Shown here one piece after another: positions 39,924 through 48,824 of a stretch of 64,000 bases of DNA. A model generated the notes under the pieces. That model was given only the letters and a program-made list of their open reading frames with translations, ran no database searches and had not been told where the DNA came from. Both the position numbers and the translations under genes were made by a program. Within the stretch, counting starts at the first letter, position 1, and each line of letters opens with the position of its first letter. Source of the DNA: Candidatus Nitrosopumilus sp. (GTDB lineage: Archaea > Thermoproteota > Nitrososphaeria > Nitrososphaerales > Nitrosopumilaceae); contig JACNFR010000050.1 in the NCBI GenBank assembly GCA_014384555.1, forward strand, positions 1 through 64,000, written 5' to 3'.

Positions 39924-40600
39924 TTACTAACACCCATTTTTGTCAACAATGATTCAAAGATAAGAGAAGAAGGTTTGTTATCAACAGGATTGATATCAGA
40001 TTCTACGGCTCTTTCAGGATGAGGCATCATACCAACTACATTTCCAGCCTCATTACATACCCCTGCAATTCGATTTGCAGAGCCATTTACAACCTCAGAA
40101 TATCGGAAAACAATTTGATTTTTCTTTTTCAATTCTTTCATTGTATCGTCATCAACATAATATCGGCCCTCGCCATTAGCTATAGGGATAGGAATTTTAT
40201 CATTTAGTTTGAATTGATTTGTAAACGGAGTTTTGTTATTTTCAACAATCAGATTAGTCCATTCGCACATAAAATTCAGAGACTCATTTTTGAGCAATAC
40301 TCCTGGAAGTAATCCAGATTCCACAAGTATTTGAAATCCATTACACACACCCAAAATAGGAATTCCTTTTTCAGCCATTTTTTTAACATCTTTGATAATT
40401 GGACTGTGTGCTGCAATTACGCCAGCTCTTAATCGATCACCATAAGAGAACCCACCAGGAAGAATTACAGCGTCAATATTTGCAGGTAATTCTTTTTCAT
40501 GCCAATAATACTCGGCATCAAGATGAAAAACATCAGTTAGTACATGATACATATCCCGATCACAATTACTACCAGGAAAAACAACTACTCCAACTTTCAC
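39920..40600 (-). CDS. purQ: Phosphoribosylformylglycinamidine synthase subunit PurQ
   Basis: GVVVFPGSNCDRD; GGFSYGDRLRAG; GVCNGFQIL. Confidence 0.92.
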   Translation of the reverse strand: MKVGVVVFPGSNCDRDMYHVLTDVFHLDAEYYWHEKELPANIDAVILPGGFSYGDRLRAGVIAAHSPIIKDVKKMAEKGIPILGVCNGFQILVESGLLPGVLLKNESLNFMCEWTNLIVENNKTPFTNQFKLNDKIPIPIANGEGRYYVDDDTMKELKKKNQIVFRYSEVVNGSANRIAGVCNEAGNVVGMMPHPERAVESDINPVDNKPSSLIFESLLTKMGVSK

Positions 40601-40693
40601 AATTGTTTTAACATTTGGAGATACTAATACTATAGGATTAATTATTAATTAAATGATAAAGAAAACTCTTAAGATCATAGAAAATTTGTCATT

Positions 40694-40921
40694 GTGTTGA
40701 GTAATCGCCGTACGGGATTATCTTTGATAATAGCTTCAGCCATTATTGGAATAATTACTATAAGTTTGGATAGTTTACCAGAAATGGCAATTGTGCCACT
40801 TTTAGCAATTAGTAGTATTGGTTTTGTCAGTGGTGTAGTTCTGCTTAATTATAAAGCAAAACATTCCAAACGGGATAGAAGTAAATTCAAAAGAACAAAC
40901 ACCAAGTCTTGGGATTCTTAA
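40694..40921 (+). CDS. Small two-TM membrane protein
   Basis: Hydrophobic helices; TTG at 40697 would place CTTAAG box spacing at 22 bp. Confidence 0.55.
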   Translation: MLSNRRTGLSLIIASAIIGIITISLDSLPEMAIVPLLAISSIGFVSGVVLLNYKAKHSKRDRSKFKRTNTKSWDS

Positions 40922-41184
40922 TTTTCAAATACATCAAGAGTAACTTTGCTGACCATAGGATTGTATATTCTCAAATCATCACAAATTTCTTTAACTTTAG
41001 ACTGTGCAGATTCTTTATCTTTTTCTTGAATTGTGAATTTTAGCATTTTTGCAGTTTTGATTTTTGATACTGTTTCATGTGTTCCTTTGAGAACTAAATC
41101 ATTTAGAATAGTTTCCCCTTCAGGGTCACTAATGCCAGGCTTGTTTTCAATTGTCACATGAACACTAAAAGTTGCCATTAACAA
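40918..41184 (-). CDS. purS: Phosphoribosylformylglycinamidine synthase subunit PurS
   Basis: FSVHVTIENKPGISDPEGETILNDLVLKG; next to purQL. Confidence 0.85.
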   Translation of the reverse strand: MLMATFSVHVTIENKPGISDPEGETILNDLVLKGTHETVSKIKTAKMLKFTIQEKDKESAQSKVKEICDDLRIYNPMVSKVTLDVFEN

Positions 41185-41314
41185 GTTAAAAGACAGAATT
41201 GAGGTTAATCTATCTTCCGAATAATATTGTATTTTTATAGTTATTTTGAGATATAGACTAGGTTTTCAGAACTGAGGACTTGTGTTGTTATGATATCTCC
41301 CGGCCCAGTTTTGA

Positions 41315-41701
41315 TTACTCTGAATTCATATTTTCTTTTACAAACTCTGTATATTTTCGGTAAAGACCAGATTGATAATGAGGATTTTCAATTATCAGTA
41401 ATTTGTTTTTTAAATCTTCTTTTGATTGATACATCTCTTTCTCAAAAATTCCCTTCTCATCAAGAGTTATGCAGATATCTTGCCATGCAAATACTTCTTT
41501 GAAATTCCTGTTGGCAGTAGCATAATACACATACAGTAATCGAAGTTTGTTGTATTCATCCAAAGCCATCTGTTTGCCAAGAATGTAATTTCTTTTCAAA
41601 GTTTTAAAATAAATCAGACCTTCGGCAGTCAATACATAATCAAAGAGTTTTGGATAATCATCAATCTCTATTGGATATAGGGGATTTTTTGGAGATTGCA
41701 T
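41315..41701 (-). CDS. Hypothetical protein
   Basis: 128 aa ORF. Confidence 0.55.
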   Translation of the reverse strand: MQSPKNPLYPIEIDDYPKLFDYVLTAEGLIYFKTLKRNYILGKQMALDEYNKLRLLYVYYATANRNFKEVFAWQDICITLDEKGIFEKEMYQSKEDLKNKLLIIENPHYQSGLYRKYTEFVKENMNSE

Positions 41702-41745
41702 CTAATTAGAAATAGTGTTATCCTTGAATTATTTTTGTTTTTAAT

Positions 41746-41901
41746 CTAGATTTTGAATTTTTTTAACCCTTCATTTACAACTAAATTCAAGACGTGTGAA
41801 AAGCTAACAGATTTTGTAGATGATCTGATCATTTTTGCTTGAATGTTTCGTAGTTTTTCAGTATTCATAGTATCCAATACTATAGTTATTCTATTTCCCA
41901 C
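41746..41901 (-). CDS. Ribbon-helix-helix-like microprotein (51 aa, GTG start)
   Basis: MGNRITIVLDTMNTEKLRNIQAKMIRSSTKSVSFSHVLNLVVNEGLKKFKI*. Confidence 0.6.
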   Translation of the reverse strand: MGNRITIVLDTMNTEKLRNIQAKMIRSSTKSVSFSHVLNLVVNEGLKKFKI

Positions 41902-41939
41902 ACATCAATTACCTCGATTTACTATAAAAGAAGACCATT

Positions 41940-42461
41940 TTGTTCAGTCACATAGAGATGGAATTTATATCAGATAATTCTCAATATTTCATAATGGCAA
42001 AAGGTAGAATGAGATACTGGAAAATTACATCTGAGGAATTAGCAGGCTATGCATATGATGTAAAGAATTTGCTAAACTGGGAAATCAAATGTATTAGAGA
42101 GCCAGAAGACGAGGCTCATTTTATCGGTGTTTTCATGTATAGAAATGGAACAGCATATGATTATGAATCAGTCAAAGGAATCTGTTATTTTTACAACAAC
42201 ATTGACAGAAAAGAACTTCCAGAAATTACTAAATTCCTTCAAGGGAAATACAACGGTAAAGAAATGGAAAAAGGAGATAGAATCATCCTAAAAGGTTCTG
42301 ACGAAATCTATTCTGCAACAGACATTTCAAATTTGGCAAAAGAGATGGAGGCAAAATTCAATGTAAAAGCAGTCATATCATTGGAATTTGGAGACATTAC
42401 TGCTGAAGCACTCAAAGAAGCAGGACTGCCAGAATCAAAATTACTACCAATCCCGACATAA
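41940..42461 (+). CDS. Hypothetical protein
   Basis: 173 aa ORF; probable start at 41958 or nearby in-frame Met. Confidence 0.55.
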   Translation: MFSHIEMEFISDNSQYFIMAKGRMRYWKITSEELAGYAYDVKNLLNWEIKCIREPEDEAHFIGVFMYRNGTAYDYESVKGICYFYNNIDRKELPEITKFLQGKYNGKEMEKGDRIILKGSDEIYSATDISNLAKEMEAKFNVKAVISLEFGDITAEALKEAGLPESKLLPIPT

Positions 42462-42490
42462 TTATTATAGTTTAGAGTTAAAGAAAACAA

Positions 42491-43282
42491 ATGTCCGAAT
42501 TGGATGGCATTAATCAACATCTTGAAGAATTAAGAAAACGTCTAGTTAGAATTGTAATCGTTATTGGTGGAATTAGCGCAATTTTACTAATGTTTCATGC
42601 AGAGCCATTTCAAATTAATGAATTCACTTTGTATTATCCAACAATTGAACCAACTCACAATATGGCAGCACAAATCACAAATCATATGAGAATTAATCTA
42701 GTTCCAGAAAATGTAGATTTGATTCAAACAGCACCAGGACAAGCATTCTTTGCTCAAATGTATGTTGCAGCACTTGTCGGAGTTGTCTTAGGAATGCCAG
42801 TGATCATAAAAGAATTGGTAGGATTCATCAAACCGGCATTAAAAGAAAATGAAATCCATGTAAGCAGAAGCATTTCATTACCTGCATTAGGATTATTTGT
42901 TGCAGGTTGTGTATTTTCTTATAATTTTGTCATCCCATACATGCTAGATTTTTTGTATAGGTATGGTGAAGGAGCAGGACTGATTACTTTTCTTAATGTA
43001 ATGGAATTTGTAACATTTGTATTGCAATTTTTGCTGGCATTTGGTTTTTCATTTCAACTTCCTCTTGTAATGTATGCAGTATCAGCATCAGGGATAGTAG
43101 ATGCAGATTTTTGGAGAAAAAATATCAGATATGCAATAGTGATCATAGTGATCTTTGGAGCAGTAATTACTCCAGATGGAACAGGGGTAACAATGATGTT
43201 TGTTGCAGGTCCAATGATTGGATTGTATGCAGCAGGCATGATCATAATTGAGCGTAGAGCCCGAAAGAAGTCTAACACTTAA
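42491..43282 (+). CDS. tatC: Sec-independent translocase TatC
   Basis: HLEELRKRLVRIVIVI; FGFSFQLPLVMY; TPDGTGVTM. Confidence 0.92.
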   Translation: MSELDGINQHLEELRKRLVRIVIVIGGISAILLMFHAEPFQINEFTLYYPTIEPTHNMAAQITNHMRINLVPENVDLIQTAPGQAFFAQMYVAALVGVVLGMPVIIKELVGFIKPALKENEIHVSRSISLPALGLFVAGCVFSYNFVIPYMLDFLYRYGEGAGLITFLNVMEFVTFVLQFLLAFGFSFQLPLVMYAVSASGIVDADFWRKNIRYAIVIIVIFGAVITPDGTGVTMMFVAGPMIGLYAAGMIIIERRARKKSNT

Positions 43283-43308
43283 ATCTGAAATAAGCAAATA
43301 TTTTGTAA

Positions 43309-43515
43309 ATGCTAGGAACTACTGAGATTGTCGTATTAGTTGTAGTAATTGGCGTATTGATTTTTGGTGCAAAAAAGATTCCAGAATTAGCAAAAACATT
43401 TGGTAAGGCAAAAGGAGAATTTGAGAAGGGGAAAATCGAGGCAGACAAAGATCTAAAAGAATTCAAAGAAGAGATAGAAGGCACATCTAAAGATAAAAAA
43501 GTAAAATCAGACTAG
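43309..43515 (+). CDS. tatA: Sec-independent translocase TatA/E-like
   Basis: LGTTEIVVLVVVIGVLIFGAKKIPELAKTFGKAKGEFEKG. Confidence 0.92.
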   Translation: MLGTTEIVVLVVVIGVLIFGAKKIPELAKTFGKAKGEFEKGKIEADKDLKEFKEEIEGTSKDKKVKSD

Positions 43516-43940
43516 TTTTCAGCAAGTTTTACAAAATCATCCAATACAGCATCATAATTTTGTTTAAAGTTATTTTTCCCGAACATGACTGAAATCCTCA
43601 TTTTTCCTTTAAATTTCAAATCAACGTCCACTAAGACTTTGGTGCCATTTTCAAGTTCGACAAATTCTTGTTTGATTTTACTTCCTTTTGCATCACCGCC
43701 AATTACAATCATTTCATGCAAGAAGGGTTTTTGAGAAACATGTTTTGCCATAATTAGCAATTCAAGATCACCCAAAATCATATGTTCTTCAACTACAGAT
43801 ACATCGCCTCGCATAGAGCGAACGCGAATTGATGGATAATGTTGTGGGATTATTCTTTGATAATTTTGAAAATTTGAGAATATTTCAAATACATTTTCTC
43901 GATTACTGTTAACTGTTTTTTCTAAAGAAAATGTTGGCAA
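43512..43940 (-). CDS. SRPBCC / polyketide cyclase-like protein
   Basis: VNSNRENVFEIFSNFQNYQRIIPQHYPSIRV. Confidence 0.7.
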   Translation of the reverse strand: MPTFSLEKTVNSNRENVFEIFSNFQNYQRIIPQHYPSIRVRSMRGDVSVVEEHMILGDLELLIMAKHVSQKPFLHEMIVIGGDAKGSKIKQEFVELENGTKVLVDVDLKFKGKMRISVMFGKNNFKQNYDAVLDDFVKLAEN

Positions 43941-43947
43941 TTGTAGT

Positions 43948-44505
43948 TTAGAGAGTGCCCCATCTTGGGTATAAATTGTGCTCTATGTCAAACTGGTCTA
44001 AGCATTTACCAACACCATGGTTCACTATATCATCAATAGATTTTGGTTTTGTATAAAATTCAGTTACAGGAGGTAAAATAACAATTCCTAATCTAGCAAG
44101 CTTTAACATATTTTCCAAATGAATTGCAGAAAGAGGAGTTTCCCTAACCATTAAAATTAATTTTCTAGATTCTTTTATTGTAACTCCAGCTGCTCTTGCT
44201 ACCAAAGTATCATCATAGCCATTTGCAATAGCAGCTAATGTTTTCATACTACAAGGGGCAACAATCATGCCATCAATTCTATGAGTACCACTAGAAACAC
44301 TAGATGCCATATTTTTCTCATCAGAGACGTTTGTAGCAAGGGACTTTACATAATCAGCAGTGAAATCAGTTTCCATTGAAATACATTTTTCTCCCCATTC
44401 AGAAAGAATCAAGTGAGTTTCAATGCTTAACTTTTTGAGTGTTTCAAGCATTCTAATCCCATAGATTACACCAGTACTGCCAGTAATTCCAATTACGAGT
44501 TTCAA
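43948..44505 (-). CDS. ubiX: UbiX-type flavin prenyltransferase
   Basis: GITGSTGVIYGIRMLE; PCSMKTLAAIANGYDDTLVARAAGVTIKE. Confidence 0.9.
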   Translation of the reverse strand: MKLVIGITGSTGVIYGIRMLETLKKLSIETHLILSEWGEKCISMETDFTADYVKSLATNVSDEKNMASSVSSGTHRIDGMIVAPCSMKTLAAIANGYDDTLVARAAGVTIKESRKLILMVRETPLSAIHLENMLKLARLGIVILPPVTEFYTKPKSIDDIVNHGVGKCLDQFDIEHNLYPRWGTL

Positions 44506-44563
44506 TAATTAATTACTCAAAGTCACAGTATTTTATGTATTAGATAGGAGAGAGAAATTAACA

Positions 44564-44698
44564 CTAGATATTTGCAGAATCAGTATCAGGCAATTCTTGG
44601 TTTGCTTTTCTTCGTTTAAACCACAAAATGATGCCGGCAGCAAGCATTGCGGGAAGAAGGAGAACTCCAAGCATTTGGAGTTCAAAACTATACAGCAT
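44564..44698 (-). CDS. Single-span membrane microprotein (44 aa)
   Basis: MLYSFELQMLGVLLLPAMLAAGIILWFKRRKANQELPDTDSANI*. Confidence 0.55.
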   Translation of the reverse strand: MLYSFELQMLGVLLLPAMLAAGIILWFKRRKANQELPDTDSANI

Positions 44699-44793
44699 GA
44701 TTCGTATCAATCATTAATTGAAAAAAGTCTATTGATCAACCGATCTGAATAATCAAAAATTAGCTATATTAGATACCAATATGCAGGCACAAT

Positions 44794-45885
44794 GTGATTA
44801 AGAGCTCCGATATCAAGAAAATTGTTAATGATTATACCGATGTAAAAATAGGTGTTCTTGGGAGCCACTCAGCACTTGAAATAATGGATGGTGCAAAAGA
44901 TGAAGATTTTCAAACCAGAGTTTTCTGTCAAAAAGGCAGGGAAGGGCCATATCAAAGATTTGGACGTATTGCTGATGAGATTACCATATTAGATAAATTC
45001 AAAGATATGGCATCAGCCAAATATCAAAAAGAATTACGGGACTCTAGTACAATCATTGTTCCACACAGATCACTTACAGTATACTTAGGATACAAAACTA
45101 TCGAAAATTCATTTAAAGTCCCAATATTTGGAAATAGAAAATTATTCCAAGCAGAAGAAAGAACTGCCAAAAAAGGACAATACTATCTTTTAGAAAAAGC
45201 CAGAATAAAATACCCGAAATTATTCAAAGATCCTAAACGAATTAACAAACCATGTATTGTTAAAGTTCAAGAAAAGAAGAGACCGCTAGAAAGAGCATTC
45301 TTTACTGTTTCATCATACAAAGATTATGTAACAAAATCTGAAGAAAAAATTAAGCAAGGAGTAATTGCTAGAAAAGATCTTGAAAAAGCAAGTATTGAAG
45401 AATTGGCAATAGGAACATACATGAATTTTAATTTCTTCCACACCCCAATCTCAAATCAAGTTGATTTCATAGGGATTGAAAGAAGATTACAAACAAACAT
45501 TCATGATTACAATGCACTTCCAGCAAAAGAACAATTAGAGATGGATATTGATTTACAAAATATCGAAGTAGGACACACTCCTGCCAGCATTAGAGAATCA
45601 TTACTTGAAAAAGTACTAAAAATGGGAGACAAATTTGTGGCAGCAGTGAAGAAAGAATATTCTCCAGGAATTATTGGTCCATTTTCATTACAAAGTGTGA
45701 TAACAAAAGATTTGGAATTAATCGTATATGATGTATCATTAAGAGTTCCAGGAAATCCAATTGTTGCAACAACTAGTCCATATACAAAATATCAATATGG
45801 ACAAACATTTGGAGTAGGTAGAAGAATTGCCATGGAAATAAAACGGGCGCAAGAAGAAGACCGTTTAGATGAAATAGTTACTTGA
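44794..45885 (+). CDS. purP: FAICAR synthetase PurP
   Basis: VLGSHSALEIMDGAKDEDFQTRVFCQKGREGPYQRF. Confidence 0.9.
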   Translation: MIKSSDIKKIVNDYTDVKIGVLGSHSALEIMDGAKDEDFQTRVFCQKGREGPYQRFGRIADEITILDKFKDMASAKYQKELRDSSTIIVPHRSLTVYLGYKTIENSFKVPIFGNRKLFQAEERTAKKGQYYLLEKARIKYPKLFKDPKRINKPCIVKVQEKKRPLERAFFTVSSYKDYVTKSEEKIKQGVIARKDLEKASIEELAIGTYMNFNFFHTPISNQVDFIGIERRLQTNIHDYNALPAKEQLEMDIDLQNIEVGHTPASIRESLLEKVLKMGDKFVAAVKKEYSPGIIGPFSLQSVITKDLELIVYDVSLRVPGNPIVATTSPYTKYQYGQTFGVGRRIAMEIKRAQEEDRLDEIVT

Positions 45886-45932
45886 GAAAAATATCTAAAA
45901 TTTACAACATTCAACCTAAAGAAAACTAAAAG

Positions 45933-46025
45933 GCGCAAACCCCTAACTGCAGAACTCTGAGAGATTTCCTCTCGTGGTCAAACGTCTAAACGCCTGATTG
46001 CCTTTTTTGTTCTGCGGGGCAGCGC
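45933..46025. ncRNA. Candidate structured ncRNA (strand uncertain, minus favoured)
   Basis: GCGC/GCGC, CCCC/GGGG, GCAGAAC/GTTCTGC nested stems plus inner GAGAG/CTCTC hairpin; GC-rich in an AT-rich intergenic region. Confidence 0.5.
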
Positions 46026-46233
46026 GGTCTAATCGCCAGATTTTACAACTAACGACATCATATTGTATAGAACAAATAACTATTTAAGATTTAGTATTGA
46101 TTATTTCAATAAATATTCATAAATATTGAAAATTATACATCAGTATACACGATTAGTCTAATAAGGATACAACAAAATGTCAGAAAAAGAAAAACATACA
46201 GGTGTTTTAATATGAAATTCAGTCATTTCGCTC

Positions 46234-46374
46234 ATGTCGAAAAGAACAACAATTTTGATTGATGGGGATTTAGATAAAAAAATCAGAGAATATCAGGCAA
46301 AAATTATGAAAAAAACAAATTTGTCATACAGTTATTCAAAAGCAGTAAATGATTTACTAAGAAAAGTGCTCTGA
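46234..46374 (+). CDS. Ribbon-helix-helix-like microprotein (46 aa)
   Basis: MSKRTTILIDGDLDKKIREYQAKIMKKTNLSYSYSKAVNDLLRKVL*. Confidence 0.6.
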   Translation: MSKRTTILIDGDLDKKIREYQAKIMKKTNLSYSYSKAVNDLLRKVL

Positions 46375-46414
46375 CTAGTCCAAAAATATATTTTCAAGAA
46401 AAACCACAAAATAA

Positions 46415-46516
46415 TGTTAATTGGTTAGATTGGAAATATGCTGAATACCATTCGTTCTAATTTTGAATGATTAAAACGGTTTGACATTCAAAATGGAATG
46501 CTGATACCAATTAACA
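46415..46516. repeat. Nested inverted repeat element (MITE-like architecture)
   Basis: TGTTAATTGGT...ACCAATTAACA outer arms, ATTTTGAATG...CATTCAAAAT inner arms. Confidence 0.55.
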
Positions 46517-46552
46517 ATACAACTCATTAGTGGCCTTTTGAAATAGCAGATT

Positions 46553-46813
46553 ATGGGTAAGACAATTTTCATTAAAGAGATTATAACCATTTTGAAAGAA
46601 CCAAGATTATGCCCTACATGTCAAAAAGAAGACAGATTGGAAAAAGATTTGATCAGAGAAGAAAGATCAAATGGAAAAACTATCCTATGTTCAAGATGTG
46701 AGGCATTAATTATCATTACAAATCATAATCTAAAACAAGTTGATTTGTCATCTACTAGAGATGATACAATTATGCTAAAAGAACCATACTTGATCAGAAA
46801 GGTAGGTTATTGA
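46553..46813 (+). CDS. Small zinc-ribbon-like protein
   Basis: LCPTCQKEDRL...ILCSRCEALI. Confidence 0.6.
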   Translation: MGKTIFIKEIITILKEPRLCPTCQKEDRLEKDLIREERSNGKTILCSRCEALIIITNHNLKQVDLSSTRDDTIMLKEPYLIRKVGY

Positions 46814-47184
46814 TTAGATTTTTTTCTAATAGGTTTTTTTGTTGTGGGTTTTTTAACAGTAAATTTTTTGTTTGATAATCTCTTTCTAGTTTGATTTTCT
46901 GCACTATCAGGGGCCAACCGTGTTGATAGTAACCCTTCTTTGTCTTCAAGAAGCATAGAAATTATACGAGGTCGAATACACCTTGCAACTTCCCATTCAC
47001 GTAAATTTGCATTCTTTGATTCTTCTTTAATGATGAGACCGGCTAAGCCATCACTCCAAATATGCCGTTTAGTATCATAAACTTCAATTATTTTTCCATG
47101 TTTAGTAATTTTGATTGCCCCATGACATCTTTGAATTATCTGTTCAGCTACACTTTGATAGAGTTTTTCAAAATTGGCCATCAC
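46807..47184 (-). CDS. Hypothetical protein with basic C-terminus
   Basis: 125 aa ORF. Confidence 0.6.
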   Translation of the reverse strand: MMANFEKLYQSVAEQIIQRCHGAIKITKHGKIIEVYDTKRHIWSDGLAGLIIKEESKNANLREWEVARCIRPRIISMLLEDKEGLLSTRLAPDSAENQTRKRLSNKKFTVKKPTTKKPIRKKSNQ

Positions 47185-47342
47185 TGTAATGGAATTCCAT
47201 CATGTGAAAAAGCTTCTGATTTTTGCATGGAGTGATATTATATCCAAGACAATATGATAAAAAATGCTGATGATTAATCAACCTCTAAGCTATAACTGAT
47301 AGATGATGAGAATTGCCGAATTATGAAGCATTTTTTATTTAA

Positions 47343-47735
47343 TTAGATTTGACGTTCACTGACATTTACTATCATAGATAGTGGAGGAGATAGTGCTGAA
47401 GGGTGGTCAATACTTTCCCAAACATATACCTGGATATGATATGTTCCAGACTCAGTAGGTATCCATGATTGTGCAGGAGAAAAAGATTGTCTAGGAGACA
47501 AAGAACCAGTTAACCAAGATAAAGAAATTACAACACCTCCATCATTTTTTACTTGTGTGATGTATGCAAAATTTTGTTGTATGTCTTGAGTATTAGAAAT
47601 GTCAGCCATAATCATAATTTGTTCATCAACAAAATGCATTTTATCCTCATAGGAAGACTGGGAAGTTACAGGATCAGCAAATGCAAATCCCAATCCAGAG
47701 ACTAAAACAAGTAATGAAAGCATTAGAATTTTCAT
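47343..47735 (-). CDS. Secreted hypothetical protein
   Basis: Signal peptide MKILMLSLLVLVSGLGFAFA, beta-sandwich-like pattern. Confidence 0.65.
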   Translation of the reverse strand: MKILMLSLLVLVSGLGFAFADPVTSQSSYEDKMHFVDEQIMIMADISNTQDIQQNFAYITQVKNDGGVVISLSWLTGSLSPRQSFSPAQSWIPTESGTYHIQVYVWESIDHPSALSPPLSMIVNVSERQI

Positions 47736-47774
47736 AACCAGTATTAGTAGGATGTGTATTTAATCTATTTAATG

Positions 47775-47975
47775 GTAGAACTTCCAGAAAACTTTCCAGA
47801 ATATTCTATAATGTATAAAACATTATCAAACCAGATTAAAAAATTAGAGAAATCCAAAGAGAGCGTACGTGGGAAGGAAAGAGAAGAAATTCAATTAAAG
47901 ATTGAAAATTATCAATCAGAAATTATCAAAATCAAGAAAAAGTTTCCTGAAAACTTTTTTGAAGAATTAAACTAG
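47775..47975 (+). CDS. Small coiled-coil protein
   Basis: MVELPENFPEYSIMYKTLSNQIKKLEKS...; start at internal Met of ORF 47754-47975. Confidence 0.55.
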   Translation, partial: VELPENFPEYSIMYKTLSNQIKKLEKSKESVRGKEREEIQLKIENYQSEIIKIKKKFPENFFEELN

Positions 47976-48194
47976 TTATTCGTGAGCATGATCATGGCCA
48001 CAATCACAAGAGTGTTCATCACCTTTTTGAGACATTAATTTTTGCACCATTTCATCACGAATTTTAAGCAAATCTCCAACTTGTTGTTTTAGAGATTCTG
48101 AATCCCAACTACTTTGATGTAATTCTCGGACAACATCAATAATCTCAAGGTCCACATTCAATAGATTATCCATAAGTTGTTCTTGCTCATTCAT
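47976..48194 (-). CDS. Small helical protein with metal-binding C-terminus
   Basis: Ends HSCDCGHDHAHE. Confidence 0.6.
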   Translation of the reverse strand: MNEQEQLMDNLLNVDLEIIDVVRELHQSSWDSESLKQQVGDLLKIRDEMVQKLMSQKGDEHSCDCGHDHAHE

Positions 48195-48250
48195 GACATC
48201 TCATCAATATACTAGGAAAAAAACTATTCTAAAAATATTCATTTGTTAGG

Positions 48251-48688
48251 TTATTCTGCCTCTACACTTTCTTTTAGAAGGCTCTTCCGAACAAGAATCG
48301 GAATATTATAAAATGCTCCCAGCGCCATGGCATCTGATGCACGATAATTCCTCAACACCAAGTCTTTCTTTCCTGTAAAGTAGAGATTTGCACGTAGTAC
48401 TTCACCACTTTCATAGATTTTGACTTTAACTAGAACCAACTCGTTTTGCTCACAAATCTCCTCAATCATTTTGTAAATTGATGGAGGTGCCTCACCCTGT
48501 GTTTCGCCAAAACTTGAGATGTGTTTTGCAACCTCTCCAGAAAATGCCCTCATGTGAAATTCTTTTCCATCATCTGATTTTAGAACGACCATACCTTCAA
48601 CAGCATATGGATCTACAAATCCAACATAATCAATTTTTACAGAGTCGTAATCAGGCTCTTGTGCTTGATCAATTTCCATATTATGCAT
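48251..48688 (-). CDS. Bifunctional nuclease family (DUF151) protein
   Basis: LKSDDGKEFHMRAFSGEVAKHI; RASDAMALGAFYNIPILV. Confidence 0.8.
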   Translation of the reverse strand: MHNMEIDQAQEPDYDSVKIDYVGFVDPYAVEGMVVLKSDDGKEFHMRAFSGEVAKHISSFGETQGEAPPSIYKMIEEICEQNELVLVKVKIYESGEVLRANLYFTGKKDLVLRNYRASDAMALGAFYNIPILVRKSLLKESVEAE

Positions 48689-48824
48689 AACTTACGCTTC
48701 AGTGCTTATAAAGATAGCAAAAAGTTAGGATCAAACTAAAAACAAAAAAGGGTAAATTATTTTTAAACGATCAAGACTCACGCGTAACCCCAAATTATTT
48801 AAAATCCCTAACTAAGGTAGCTTA

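Noticed and set aside
45925-46050. tRNA (possibly intron-containing or permuted) within the GC-rich element
   Set aside because: No T-loop GTTCAANNC, no acceptor/D-arm arrangement; kept only as an unclassified ncRNA candidate.
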